NCBI RefSeq assembly: GCF_900184995.1
Contig: NZ_LT860098.1
Location: 687,001 to 751,000 of the forward strand
Direction of reading: 5' to 3'
Length of the DNA stretch: 64,000 nucleotides
From: Konateibacter massiliensis
GTDB lineage: Bacteria; Bacillota; Clostridia; Lachnospirales; Lachnospiraceae
In this document: positions 17,189 through 25,158 of the stretch, piece after piece
How the letters are laid out: the number at the start of each line of letters is the position of its first letter
Numbering within the stretch: position 1 is the first letter of the stretch
Notes under the pieces: generated by a model
The model's input: only the letters and a program-made list of their open reading frames with translations
The model's database searches: none
What the model was told of the DNA's origin: nothing
Translations under genes and position numbers: made by a program

Positions 17189-18118
17189 CTACAAATTAAT
17201 GATTTCGACTTTTTTTGCAAGCTCCTCCACAAGTTCCTTGGAAGGTGGCTTTGTGCCCTTTGTTGTAACCGCTCCGGCCGACGTCGCAACACCTAATCGG
17301 ATACATTCAGTGACTTCCATTCCCTTATCCGTTCCATAGGACAGTGCCGCTACCATAGCATCTCCTGCGCCTACTGTTGAATGAGCATCCACCTTTAATC
17401 CCGGGCATCTTATGCTCTTTTCCTTCGTCAGAAACAATGCACCCATCTGTCCTAAGGATATCGCTACCATTCCAATGCCCATATCAAGAAAATTCTGTCC
17501 CATGCTAACGAGCTCTTCCTCGTTTGCACGATAATCCATACCAAAATATGCTTCTACCTCTGAACGGTTTGGCTTGATAATATCCGGCTTTGACTTTAAG
17601 GAGTTGGCAAACAGCTCGCCGTCTGCGTCCAAAAATACCTTAGCGTCTTTCGCCTTCACCTTTTCAATTAAGGTGCTGTAAATGGTTTTATCCACACCAT
17701 TTGGAATACTTCCCGCAAATACAAACAAGGTGTCTGGATTTGCATATCCTTCTAATTTCTCTGTCAGCGCTGCAATTTCCTCCTGGCCGATTATCGGTCC
17801 CGGCTCATTCAGCTCGGTAACAGCTCCGCTCTTCTCCACAACCTTTAGGTTTGTTCTGGTTTCTCCCGTTACCGAAATAAAATCAGATTTGATTCCCAAT
17901 TCCGTTAAAGCTTTTTCAATAAAAGTCCCGGCGCTTCCCCCGATAAAACCGGTAGCGATTGACTCTCCGCCTAATTCTTTGATTGTCTTTGATACATTAA
18001 TTCCTTTTCCGCCGGCATCCATGATGACATTCGTTAAACGGTTTAAACTGCCATGTTCAAAACTTGCCAAATCTACTGTCTTATCAATCGCCGGATTCAT
18101 TGTCACTGTAATTATCAC
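17189..18118 (-). CDS. fruK: 1-phosphofructokinase-like PfkB kinase
   Basis: 309 residues of the FruK/LacC branch of PfkB kinases. The N-terminal MIITVTMNPAIDKTV, the GGKGINVSKTIKELGG substrate motif near residue 37 and AHSTVGAGDAMVAAL near 250 (anion hole and catalytic Asp) are typical. Known members phosphorylate fructose-1-P or tagatose-6-P to the bisphosphate. Three bases separate it from the IIA gene upstream and 65 from the dehydrogenase downstream, so the trio is one operon. Given a hexitol PTS and no MtlD, fructose-1-P made by the dehydrogenase is a testable substrate. Distinguishing FruK from LacC by eye is uncertain. Confidence 0.85.
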   Translation of the reverse strand: MIITVTMNPAIDKTVDLASFEHGSLNRLTNVIMDAGGKGINVSKTIKELGGESIATGFIGGSAGTFIEKALTELGIKSDFISVTGETRTNLKVVEKSGAVTELNEPGPIIGQEEIAALTEKLEGYANPDTLFVFAGSIPNGVDKTIYSTLIEKVKAKDAKVFLDADGELFANSLKSKPDIIKPNRSEVEAYFGMDYRANEEELVSMGQNFLDMGIGMVAISLGQMGALFLTKEKSIRCPGLKVDAHSTVGAGDAMVAALSYGTDKGMEVTECIRLGVATSAGAVTTKGTKPPSKELVEELAKKVEIINL

Positions 18119-18120
18119 TG

Positions 18121-18588
18121 TTACATTCCTCCCGTTCCTGTAAATGTGTTGAATATGGTATCCGTGTCACTTCCAATCAAATCTTGAACTGCTTCAGGAG
18201 TTGACAGCTTTTCAGCAATATTTGCCAATATATCCAAGTGTTCTTCTCCTGCCCCTGCAATTCCGATTACGATATAAACCTTCTCATCATTCCAAAGCGT
18301 TCCGTCCGGAAACACCATAACCGCAATACCTGAATTCTGGATTTTTTTCTTAGCCTCTTCCACTCCATGCGGGATTGCAATTCCGTTTCCGATGTTTGTT
18401 GAAAAAGTTTCCTCTCTCAAAATCATTGCATCCGCATAATCAGCATCTACATATCCACCTTCGTATAAAAGCCCTCCGACATGACGAATCACATCTTCTT
18501 TCGGTTTTGGTTGACAATTTAATATAATATTTTTTTTCTGAAGTAGCTCCGGTTTATTCGCTTCCTCTTCTTTTCTTTTAAAAAACAT
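18121..18588 (-). CDS. PTS EIIA, mannitol/fructose type
   Basis: 155 residues. After a charged tail (FFKRKEEEANKPELL) the EIIA_2 fold follows, with the phospho-acceptor H74 in NGIAIPHGVEEAKKKI, as in MtlF and FruA-IIA. It takes phosphate from HPr and hands it to the IIB Cys of the IICB encoded near 28 kb, now separated from it by the GH59-like gene. A good SD (AAAGGAGTG) precedes the ATG. It is first in a three-gene operon with its own promoter and palindromic operator. Confidence 0.93.
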   Translation of the reverse strand: MFFKRKEEEANKPELLQKKNIILNCQPKPKEDVIRHVGGLLYEGGYVDADYADAMILREETFSTNIGNGIAIPHGVEEAKKKIQNSGIAVMVFPDGTLWNDEKVYIVIGIAGAGEEHLDILANIAEKLSTPEAVQDLIGSDTDTIFNTFTGTGGM

Positions 18589-18637
18589 ACCATCACTCCT
18601 TTAGGTCTCTCCTTGTTTTTTCTTTGTTTCTAAGCTT

Positions 18638-18674
18638 ATTATAGCGCTTTTTCTTTGTTTAAATCAATTTAAAC
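18638..18674 (-). promoter_or_regulatory. Promoter and palindromic operator of the IIA operon
   Basis: On the minus strand TTGATT (18662-18667) and TATAAT (18638-18643) are 18 bases apart. The -35 lies inside a perfect palindrome, GTTTAAAT-TG-ATTTAAAC (18657-18674). Because the palindrome covers the -35 it could be a repressor site; MtlR-type activators usually bind further upstream. Confidence 0.78.
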
Positions 18675-18709
18675 AAAATTGAGTTTGACGCTATTTAATA
18701 TGGACATTC

Positions 18710-18795
18710 TTAAAAAGTGTGGGCAAAGTTCACACTCTACGCCGCATGAAGTCACGTAGCGACATCTTCCACTTGCCTTCATGCGCATAAAAGTC
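18710..18795 (+). repeat. Dispersed intergenic repeat, copy 4 (partial)
   Basis: GTGTGGGCAAAGTTCACAC hairpin, then ACGCCGCATGAAG and GACATCTTCCACTTGCCTTCATGCGCATAAA. It shares the CTTCCAC..TGCGCATAAA block with copies 1-3 but its core stem is CATGAAG/CTTCATG and the terminal long palindrome is missing. It sits between the GH59-like gene's terminator and the IIA promoter. Confidence 0.7.
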
Positions 18796-18832
18796 TACCC
18801 GCCTGCATTTTCAATTACAGACGGGTAGCCAC
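18793..18832 (-). terminator. Terminator of the GH59-like gene
   Basis: CTACCCGCCTG (18795-18805) and CAGACGGGTAG (18818-18828) form an 11-bp stem followed on the minus strand by ACTTTT. Confidence 0.82.
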
Positions 18833-18848
18833 TTTAGGATATGATCCT

Positions 18849-21800
18849 TTATTTTATTTTTACTGATTTTTTAGAGGAATCCTCACTGTATACTTTTTTA
18901 CCGGATACGGTGATATATGCCTTTACCTTAAAATAATAGGTTTTCTTGGATGTCAGTTTTTTTACGGTGCAGGTTACTGTACTTCCTTTGGAAACAGTTG
19001 CTACCTTCTTATAAGTTCCGTTTTTAGACGTCGCCGCATAAATCTCATAGCCGCTCGCCTTATCTACCTTACCCCATGTCAGCTCAGCCTTTTTCTTCTC
19101 ATTGCTGGTTACGGTGGTGATGGATGGCTTACCCGGTTTCTTTACGGTAATCGTAAAGGTTGCGGTTTTCTTGCTTGCATCTTTTGCCTTTACAGTAATT
19201 TTAGCTGTTCCTGTGCCTACTGTGGTGACAACGCCCTTGGAGCTTACCTTGGCTACCTTTGTATTGGAAGAAGCCCAAGTCACCTTGCTGTTGGTTGCAT
19301 TGACTGGCGCTACGGTAGCTTTCAGCGTTACCTTGTCTCCTACGGTAACCGTTTGTTTCTTTTCATTTAAAGTAATCTTACTTACCTTTACATCACCTGT
19401 TTGGACGGTTACTTTTACCGAAGCTGTCTTTCCGTTTACTGTTTTTGCTGTTATCGTAGCAGTTCCTGTTTTTTTTGCTGATATGACACCATTTTTGTCT
19501 ACTGTTGCAATCTTTGTATTAGAGGATGCCCATGTAAGCGTCTTATTCGTTGTGTTATCCGGAGTGAAAGCAGTGCTCAGCCACTTAAATTTACTGCCTT
19601 TTTTCATCGTAATCTTGTTGTAATTCAACGCTACAGAAGATGCCTCTACTTCCTTTTCCTTTAACGCAACCATTGCATTATTCAATGCTTGCACAGCATT
19701 GTTTACTGCTTCCTGTGATACCTCATCATCCATTAATACGCTTTCCGCTGCACTTAATGCTTTTTTTACCTCTGCATAGCTTTCTGCCGTGTACTTACTG
19801 CTGTCCAATGCTTTTGCACTGTTAATTACAGCCTTTAATGCGGTTTTATCTGCTACGGCTTTTGCTTTCAATGCATCTACCGCATTGTTTAATGCTCTTA
19901 CGGCTGCATCGATTGCTTCTTGTGTGGCATTGGCATCCGCCCATATGCTCTCGGCTTCACTTAATGCCTTTTGTACCTCTGCATAGCTTTCTGCGGTGTA
20001 TTTACTGCCATCGATTGCTTTTGCACTGGAAATGGCGCCTTCTAATACCGCTTTGTCTACGGTTACGATTTCTTCTAAGTCAGCAATCGCATCATTGAGT
20101 GCTTCTACAGCCGCATCTACAACTTCCTGCGTAGTATTGGTATCTGCCAATACCTCTTCTGCATCACTTAATGCTTTTTCTACCTCTGCATAGCTTTCTG
20201 CTGTATACTGGCTTTTGTCGATTGTTTTTGCATTGGAAACGGCTGTCTGTAATGCATCTTTGTCTACCTGCGTTTCTGTCTTTTCTTTCAGGTTCGCAAT
20301 TGCATTATCGAGCGCCTGTGCTGCTGCATCTACGGTTTCCTGTAATGCCATGTCATCTGCCAATATAGTTTCTGCTGCACTTAGAGCCGCTTCCACGTCT
20401 GCATAGCTTTCCGGTGTATATTTGGTTTTATCCAATTCCTTTGCTGTATTGATTGCAGTTTCCAAGGAACTCTTATCAACAGTCTCTCCCTCATCCCCCG
20501 CTGTCTTTGCAATTCCAATCCAGCTATACATAGGCGCTTCGTTGGCTACCTTCATAAGATGATATTCCACTACCGTTTCCTGATCCAGGGTAAAGGATAT
20601 CGTTCCCTTGGTATCGGCGCTGCGCAAATAAATAATTTCTCCGTTTACGGTCTGGCTGGCTCCTGTGGAATCTGTCCAGCTTACACTTGGTTGCATATCG
20701 CGGAGACGTCCGCTTCCGTAAAATTCATGGTATCCTGTTGTCAGCTCATAAGTTCCCGCATCCAAAGTAAAGCGGTAAACCATAGGCTGTGTTCCGCTTG
20801 TCTTATCCCGCAGACCAACACTATACTTATCTGTACTTGTATAGCTGTCCGGACGGTCTCCGCCGCTTACAGTTGCACTTACCTTATAGGTGCTGTCATT
20901 CACAAAACCCCATCCACTCTCTGAGGTATAAGCCGCATCAGAGATGTTGTTCTTCAGATTTGTCACCAATGCTGAAACGGCATTGTAAGGTTTGGACACC
21001 GCTGCGACGGCATTATTATTTACATAGCCAATTCCCGTACCGGCGTTAATAAAGTATTGAAGATTAGCCGGAACAACCTCAACAGTTGCACTTACCTCAA
21101 ATCCACTGTCTTTTATGGTTCCGGTTACGGTCAGGGTATCATATACCGTTAAGGCTGAAATGTCTTCCGTGTCCCAAATCACTTCTTTTGATACCTCTTC
21201 TTCTGCTGCCGTGGTACAGGTCAGACTGGAAGGAAGGCTTAAGTTTCCACCCGCATAAGCGGCAATGGATACTTCTTCGGCTGATACTATGGCATCTCCT
21301 TTTTTAAGTCCGTCTATGGCATCTTTTAAAGCATAATATGCATTATCAATCGCCTCTTGACTTGCAGCCTCATCAGCTTCTACTTCCTGTGCAGCCTCAA
21401 GCGCACTTTGGAATGTATTCCAGGTAGCTTCTGTATAATCTTCATTCTGAATTTCTGCCGCCTGTTCAATCAATGCCTTCAATGCGGTACTGTCGGTCGC
21501 ATTCAGCGGAAGTACATGAATAGCATCCAATACCATTTTCCCTGATTTTACCGTTACAGTTACGCTGTGCGCCGCATCTTCTAAGCCAGTCAGCATATAG
21601 GTGGAATAATGCTGGCTGCTGGAATTGGTAGCTGCATTTTCCGCTACTGTTTCTCCGTCTACCGTAATATCCAGTACGGCAGTCGCATCATTTGCCCCAA
21701 TAAGTGCAAAGCCTGCTCCCGTCATGTCAAAAGAAAACGTAGAATCTGCGGTTGAGGTGGTACTCTTGGTACGATACCAGTCATAGCTGCTTGCACCGTC

Positions 21801-24800
21801 TCCCGCTGCAATAGTATCCCATGTACCTGTATAACTCACTTCATCTGAAGCATTATCTATCAGCTCTGTCGCGTAAGGGATATAACCTGACAGCTTTTCT
21901 ACTACCAGATTATCAAAGGAGGTAGTTTCCCAATTGCATCCCAGACGTACTCTTCCAAAGTATTCCGGATTTGAGTCTACATAAGAAGTAACGTCTTTCC
22001 CGTCTATTCTTGCAGTGATAAGCTTTCCTTTTCCCTCCAGCTCCAGCTTATAGCTTCCGTTCTGGTTTGCTGTTACGGTTCCGCTTGCTAATGTAGTGCT
22101 GCGCTTTTTCAAGGTCCAGCTTCCGCTCTTTGTAATTTGCAAGCTGTATCCGCTTCCTTCAAAGTTCATCCCTGTCTGCTGACGGATATTCAGTCCGCCA
22201 TAGCCTGAACCTGCTACAGTAACATCTACGCTTGCTTTATAGTTCATCCAACGGAAATCACCTACTACGCAGTTTGGCGTATTGTTGTTCCATTGACCGA
22301 CAGACTTGCTAAGTAACTGCTTTAACTTTCCATCCTCTACGGCAAATGCACCGCTTACATCCAAAATATATCTAGGTTCATTTCCGCGTTTTTCCAAATA
22401 GTCTGCATCATATCCGCTGTAATTGAAATCATCTGCATAAAGGATATTGTCGGTAGTATCCAGCGTTCTTCCTGTACTATCTGTATCCAGTACGCTCTTT
22501 TCTTTCTCTTCGGGCAAACGCTCTGTATATTCCGGATTTTGTTCTGTATCCAAGGTAGTTGCAGTTATCATAGAATACGGAGCAACGGTTACATTATAAT
22601 ACCCGTCTGCATACTCCGCCTCTCCCTGATACTGTAAATAGCTGTCTGTTTTCGTCTCCCATATTTCTACAGGGGCACCTTCTGCCAGCTCCATATCCTT
22701 TGCTTTAATCTGATAATTCAGTGTTTTATTGCTGTTATTTACGATAACCACAGAAAAATTGCTCTTATCCGGTGCAGCCAATGTCATATAACTTGGGTTT
22801 CCGTCTTCATTTTTCAAATGATCGGATCCGCTTGAGTTATTGCCGCTTGCATTGGCAATTACACGCCAGATTCCGGCTGTGTTATCCTCATTTTCCCAAC
22901 CGACTTTAGAAAACTTAGTAAAATGCTGCATCATATAGATAAACGGATCATAATGAACATAACCTGCCCAAGGCTCTCTTGCACTTAAAATTTCCTTATG
23001 GTCATACTGAAGTCCCTCATAGAAGGAACCGATGGCTGGCTGGAAAATATAATGAGTCTTACGGGAATAAACAAAGCTCTTGATAAAGTTATCTGCCAGT
23101 CCCAGAGGACTTTGGAAACCACCGATGGTTTGGGCTCCATATGCCGTTGTCTTGTTTTCATGATATTCAGAATAACTAAAGTTTGCAACTCCTTCGCTGT
23201 ACCATACTTCCTTATCATCTACATCAGCCATAGTACGGTAATCTGCCGTGGAGGTTGCATCTCCTGCTCTGTAGTGGAAGCCTACGGCATCCACTGCATT
23301 GTAAAGCACGGAATCTGCTCTCATACTAGGTACAATATTCAAACTGGTATTTTCATCAGAAGCAATGATTTTAATATTATGGTAAGCTTCTATTGCTTCC
23401 TCATCCATATACGCAGGAAACTCTGTTTCTGTCGCTACCCTGTTCTTGTACCATTTTATAAATGCTTCATCCGGGTCCGTTGTTTCATTTTTATCCGGAT
23501 CCACATAATCTACTATGTAATGATATTTTTCATAGGCATCAAAAATGGTTTCCCTATACCATTTATATACCGCCTCATAGCCGGCACCTGTCTTGTCGCT
23601 GCTCCATGCGCTGCTTACCCACGTAGGCATTTCCCATCGCAAAAAGCTCACCTTTACATCTGGATTGATGTCCTTTGCATCTGCTGCCAATTGGAAGCCC
23701 GGGCTTCTGGAAGCGTCCGCTTCTTCGTCCTCAAAACGCATGGTACACGCATCTGCACCGGTAGAGTTATTTCCGTCATTTCCCATTTCCATCTTCACAT
23801 GGTCAATTAACGGATGTTCTCCTCCAAACAGCACCTCAAGCATTTCCTGATAAGCTTCCGGATATTCTTCCTTGTAATCCATCAGAAGGTTACTAGTACT
23901 GTTGCCGCTTAATACACCAAAGCCTTTATAGGTCAATCCGTTTTTATTAGCTGCAGCTTTTGCTACATCTGCTCCGTCTATAACAATTTCTGTAGGCTTG
24001 TTCGGAATTTGCACTTCTCCTTTGGCTACAGCAAACCAACTAATCACGGGAGCTTCCCCGCCTGTGGCATTTTGTACTGCCATCGTAACAGTACACGCAG
24101 TGTCTACGGTAAAGTTTACGGATTTTACCGTAGAACTTCCAATACCGGATACGGTAGCTGTTTCCGAAGTAACGCTTGTCATACCCGTTCCGCTTAGTGC
24201 CAGCTTCATACTTCTCCCATTCCACCACTCATAAAATCCGGCGGTCAGAGTATAAGTTCCTGGCTCCAGATAATATTGGTAAGTAAGAGCTGTTGTTTTG
24301 CCGGAACTGTACCAGCCTGTCTGAATTTTTTTCGTCACATCCAGTCCGGTAGTTCCTTTTTCACTGAAGTTGGTTCCTACTCTTCCCCACTTGTCCGTTG
24401 TATTATACACCTGATCTGCCGCTTTGTTTAATAAAGTGGTAGGAGTCAGAGCTTGTACTGACGTATAAGCTTTGGATTCTTTTCCTGTATCCCGGCTTGC
24501 ATCAACAAAATATACAAGTTCGTTTTCTCTAGAAGGAATTACCTCCACTTGTGCGGTCACCGTATCTCCCGCCTCTGTACTTCCTGTTACCTGTACGGTT
24601 TCATAGGGAACTAAAAAAGTATTTTTCCCCAACGACCATGTGACAGGGGTCTGTACCCCGCTCACATCTACCGAATCAGGCAATGTGGTGTCTGCAATAT
24701 TGGTCGCAGACTGATAAGCTGCCCCATAGACAGTAGCTGTTCCTGCCGCAAAACTTATGCCCCCGGGCATACTGGGCAGAATCATACTCAGGCCAAGCAG

Positions 24801-24842
24801 TATTGCAAGGCCTCCTTTACTTCTCTTCATAATACCCTTCAT
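18849..24842 (-). CDS. Secreted multidomain GH59-like glycoside hydrolase with FIVAR and Big repeats
   Basis: 1997 residues. Signal peptide (to about residue 32), Big_4-like module (about 45-100), carbohydrate-binding-like module A1 (about 108-275), GH59/GH30-type catalytic region (about 285-790), LamG-like module (about 800-985), another beta-sandwich (about 990-1105), one FIVAR helix repeat (about 1115-1180), second Big_4 (about 1185-1250), module A2 similar to A1 (about 1258-1440), four FIVAR repeats (about 1452-1722), two Big_2 domains (about 1728-1895) and a final Fn3 domain. GFGVLSGNSTSNLL and KMEMGNDGN match galactocerebrosidase-like enzymes. Likely catalytic residues are E453 (PDKNE, acid/base) and E550 (WYSEG, nucleophile). 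Probable substrates are beta-galactosides of host or plant glycans. No LPXTG motif; Big_2/FIVAR modules may give wall contact. The ATG at 24830 is an alternative start. Confidence 0.85.
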   Translation of the reverse strand: MKGIMKRSKGGLAILLGLSMILPSMPGGISFAAGTATVYGAAYQSATNIADTTLPDSVDVSGVQTPVTWSLGKNTFLVPYETVQVTGSTEAGDTVTAQVEVIPSRENELVYFVDASRDTGKESKAYTSVQALTPTTLLNKAADQVYNTTDKWGRVGTNFSEKGTTGLDVTKKIQTGWYSSGKTTALTYQYYLEPGTYTLTAGFYEWWNGRSMKLALSGTGMTSVTSETATVSGIGSSTVKSVNFTVDTACTVTMAVQNATGGEAPVISWFAVAKGEVQIPNKPTEIVIDGADVAKAAANKNGLTYKGFGVLSGNSTSNLLMDYKEEYPEAYQEMLEVLFGGEHPLIDHVKMEMGNDGNNSTGADACTMRFEDEEADASRSPGFQLAADAKDINPDVKVSFLRWEMPTWVSSAWSSDKTGAGYEAVYKWYRETIFDAYEKYHYIVDYVDPDKNETTDPDEAFIKWYKNRVATETEFPAYMDEEAIEAYHNIKIIASDENTSLNIVPSMRADSVLYNAVDAVGFHYRAGDATSTADYRTMADVDDKEVWYSEGVANFSYSEYHENKTTAYGAQTIGGFQSPLGLADNFIKSFVYSRKTHYIFQPAIGSFYEGLQYDHKEILSAREPWAGYVHYDPFIYMMQHFTKFSKVGWENEDNTAGIWRVIANASGNNSSGSDHLKNEDGNPSYMTLAAPDKSNFSVVIVNNSNKTLNYQIKAKDMELAEGAPVEIWETKTDSYLQYQGEAEYADGYYNVTVAPYSMITATTLDTEQNPEYTERLPEEKEKSVLDTDSTGRTLDTTDNILYADDFNYSGYDADYLEKRGNEPRYILDVSGAFAVEDGKLKQLLSKSVGQWNNNTPNCVVGDFRWMNYKASVDVTVAGSGYGGLNIRQQTGMNFEGSGYSLQITKSGSWTLKKRSTTLASGTVTANQNGSYKLELEGKGKLITARIDGKDVTSYVDSNPEYFGRVRLGCNWETTSFDNLVVEKLSGYIPYATELIDNASDEVSYTGTWDTIAAGDGASSYDWYRTKSTTSTADSTFSFDMTGAGFALIGANDATAVLDITVDGETVAENAATNSSSQHYSTYMLTGLEDAAHSVTVTVKSGKMVLDAIHVLPLNATDSTALKALIEQAAEIQNEDYTEATWNTFQSALEAAQEVEADEAASQEAIDNAYYALKDAIDGLKKGDAIVSAEEVSIAAYAGGNLSLPSSLTCTTAAEEEVSKEVIWDTEDISALTVYDTLTVTGTIKDSGFEVSATVEVVPANLQYFINAGTGIGYVNNNAVAAVSKPYNAVSALVTNLKNNISDAAYTSESGWGFVNDSTYKVSATVSGGDRPDSYTSTDKYSVGLRDKTSGTQPMVYRFTLDAGTYELTTGYHEFYGSGRLRDMQPSVSWTDSTGASQTVNGEIIYLRSADTKGTISFTLDQETVVEYHLMKVANEAPMYSWIGIAKTAGDEGETVDKSSLETAINTAKELDKTKYTPESYADVEAALSAAETILADDMALQETVDAAAQALDNAIANLKEKTETQVDKDALQTAVSNAKTIDKSQYTAESYAEVEKALSDAEEVLADTNTTQEVVDAAVEALNDAIADLEEIVTVDKAVLEGAISSAKAIDGSKYTAESYAEVQKALSEAESIWADANATQEAIDAAVRALNNAVDALKAKAVADKTALKAVINSAKALDSSKYTAESYAEVKKALSAAESVLMDDEVSQEAVNNAVQALNNAMVALKEKEVEASSVALNYNKITMKKGSKFKWLSTAFTPDNTTNKTLTWASSNTKIATVDKNGVISAKKTGTATITAKTVNGKTASVKVTVQTGDVKVSKITLNEKKQTVTVGDKVTLKATVAPVNATNSKVTWASSNTKVAKVSSKGVVTTVGTGTAKITVKAKDASKKTATFTITVKKPGKPSITTVTSNEKKKAELTWGKVDKASGYEIYAATSKNGTYKKVATVSKGSTVTCTVKKLTSKKTYYFKVKAYITVSGKKVYSEDSSKKSVKIK
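19650..20490 (-). repeat. Four tandem FIVAR-coding repeats
   Basis: About 195-210 base units encode helices with the shared pattern SKYTAESYAEV.KALS.AE and A.QALNNA. At the DNA level GCATAGCTTTC recurs in each unit. They are an internal gene repeat, not a CRISPR. Confidence 0.85.
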
Positions 24843-25109
24843 AACTCTTTTTCTTCTCCTCCCTTAGTCCCCTCCTATTTACGATACGACAGCATAGGGG
24901 GACTCTTTATTTTTTGTTTTGGTTCTCCTATGCCGTCCATCTTAATTTTATATAATTCAAATAACTTATCCATGAAAAATTCTAATAAATGTTGCATTAT
25001 TTTATCAACTTGAAATCAATCAAAATTATTTCATGTGATATTTTACAATATAATATAAATAATACATATTTTTCTGTGCACAATGTCACTATGCTATGCA
25101 TGTAAAAAA
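24843..25109 (-). promoter_or_regulatory. Leader of the GH59-like gene
   Basis: A 316-base gap separates the GH59-like gene from mtlR. On the minus strand the leader holds GACGGCATAGG and CCTATGCTGTC (about 24890-24940), an 11-bp stem with one G-U-type mismatch and a loop of about 28 bases, then GGGAGGAG before the start. Upstream sequence is very AT-rich with several TTGAT/TATAAT-like words; I cannot choose one promoter. Confidence 0.5.
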
Positions 25110-25154
25110 AGGGTGTTGCCCCATCACTTTATTTTAGTGATTTGGCAACACCCT
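25110..25154 (-). terminator. Terminator of the MtlR-like gene
   Basis: AGGGTGTTGCC and GGCAACACCCT, with inner ATCACT/AGTGAT, form a long stem four bases after the stop, followed by a T-run on the minus strand. Confidence 0.9.
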
Positions 25155-25158
25155 CTTG

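Noticed and set aside
19650-20490. Regular about 200-base repeats that could suggest a CRISPR or satellite
   Set aside because: They are in-frame FIVAR domains of one protein with diverged units and no short repeat/spacer pattern.
22998-23810. 270-residue plus-strand ORF inside the GH59-like gene
   Set aside because: Antisense shadow of the catalytic domain, rich in Cys/Ile runs with no SD or domain.
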